DNA of 5,768 nucleotides from Desulfobacterales bacterium. Its GTDB lineage: Bacteria; Desulfobacterota; Desulfobacteria; Desulfobacterales; Desulfobacteraceae. This document shows, piece by piece, positions 5,698-5,768 of this stretch. The stretch is taken from positions 1 to 5,768 of the forward strand of contig JAKSAU010000674.1 of the NCBI GenBank assembly GCA_022361535.1, read 5' to 3'. The position numbers and the translations under genes were made by a program. A model generated the notes under the pieces. That model was not told the origin of the DNA, ran no database searches, and worked only from the letters and a program-made list of their open reading frames with translations. The number at the start of each line of letters is the position of its first letter. Position 1 is the first letter of the stretch.

Positions 5698-5750
5698 CCC
5701 GTTGTTTAAATGTGTAGGACTTGACACGATAAAAGTGCAGACGCATTAAT
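5690..5750 (+). promoter_or_regulatory. Candidate outward-facing promoter next to a competing hairpin
   Basis: A perfect TTGACA (5721-5726) is followed after 18 bases by ATTAAT (5745-5750, 4/6), pointing rightward out of the window. The -35 lies in a second possible hairpin, where GTGT and AGTCC (5690-5693, 5695-5699) can pair with GGACT and ACAC (5717-5721, 5724-5727). This hairpin uses the same bases as the closing stem of the element to its left. An ATG at 5749 overlaps the -10 box and opens only six codons before the edge, so I do not call it a gene start. The remaining sequence to 5768 is AT-rich with nothing else recognisable. Confidence 0.3.
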
Positions 5751-5768
5751 GATATTAAGATTATTAAA

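Noticed and set aside
5749..5768. An ATG near the right edge as the start of a plus-strand gene.
   Set aside because: Only six codons are visible, there is no ribosome-binding site, and the ATG overlaps a possible -10 box.

Overview
The window looks like chromosomal DNA of moderate GC from a Gram-negative proteobacterium in the broad sense. The combination of a DarP/YjgA protein, a large Cache-HAMP-PAS sensor kinase and gene-rich single-strand organisation fits a sulfate-reducer-like (Desulfobacterota) genome. That placement is an impression from protein style only; no marker gene is present to confirm it.

All six recognisable genes lie on the minus strand, so the window reads from right to left. 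First comes a housekeeping-type group: a DEDDh 3'-5' exonuclease (4949-5461), the ribosome-maturation factor DarP (4376-4879) and a free methionine-(R)-sulfoxide reductase with a GAF fold (3904-4371). The last two are only 4 bp apart. After 68 bp comes a two-component pair whose genes overlap by one base: a membrane sensor histidine kinase with tandem Cache domains, HAMP, PAS, HisKA_3 and HATPase_c (1565-3835), and a NarL/LuxR-type response regulator (900-1565). A good candidate intrinsic terminator (799-846) closes that unit. The last gene, cut by the left edge, encodes the N-terminal 214 residues of a polytopic membrane protein, probably a transporter (1-643). It has its own leader and the best Shine-Dalgarno sequence in the window.

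The working inference is that the sensor kinase detects a periplasmic small molecule and the regulator controls nearby genes, with the adjacent transporter the obvious candidate target. The exonuclease, DarP and methionine sulfoxide reductase look like a maintenance cluster that happens to sit upstream.

The right-hand 307 bp (5462-5768) contains no convincing gene but is the most unusual part. A 77-nt near-perfect hairpin (5595-5671) and a 6-bp hairpin (5579-5594) are enclosed by a 7-bp closing stem, giving a three-way-junction fold over about 5562-5697. It is not a standard terminator. It could be a structured RNA (including a retron-like msr-msd RNA whose partner gene would lie beyond the right edge), a cis-acting leader, or a small palindromic mobile repeat. 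The window alone cannot decide between these.
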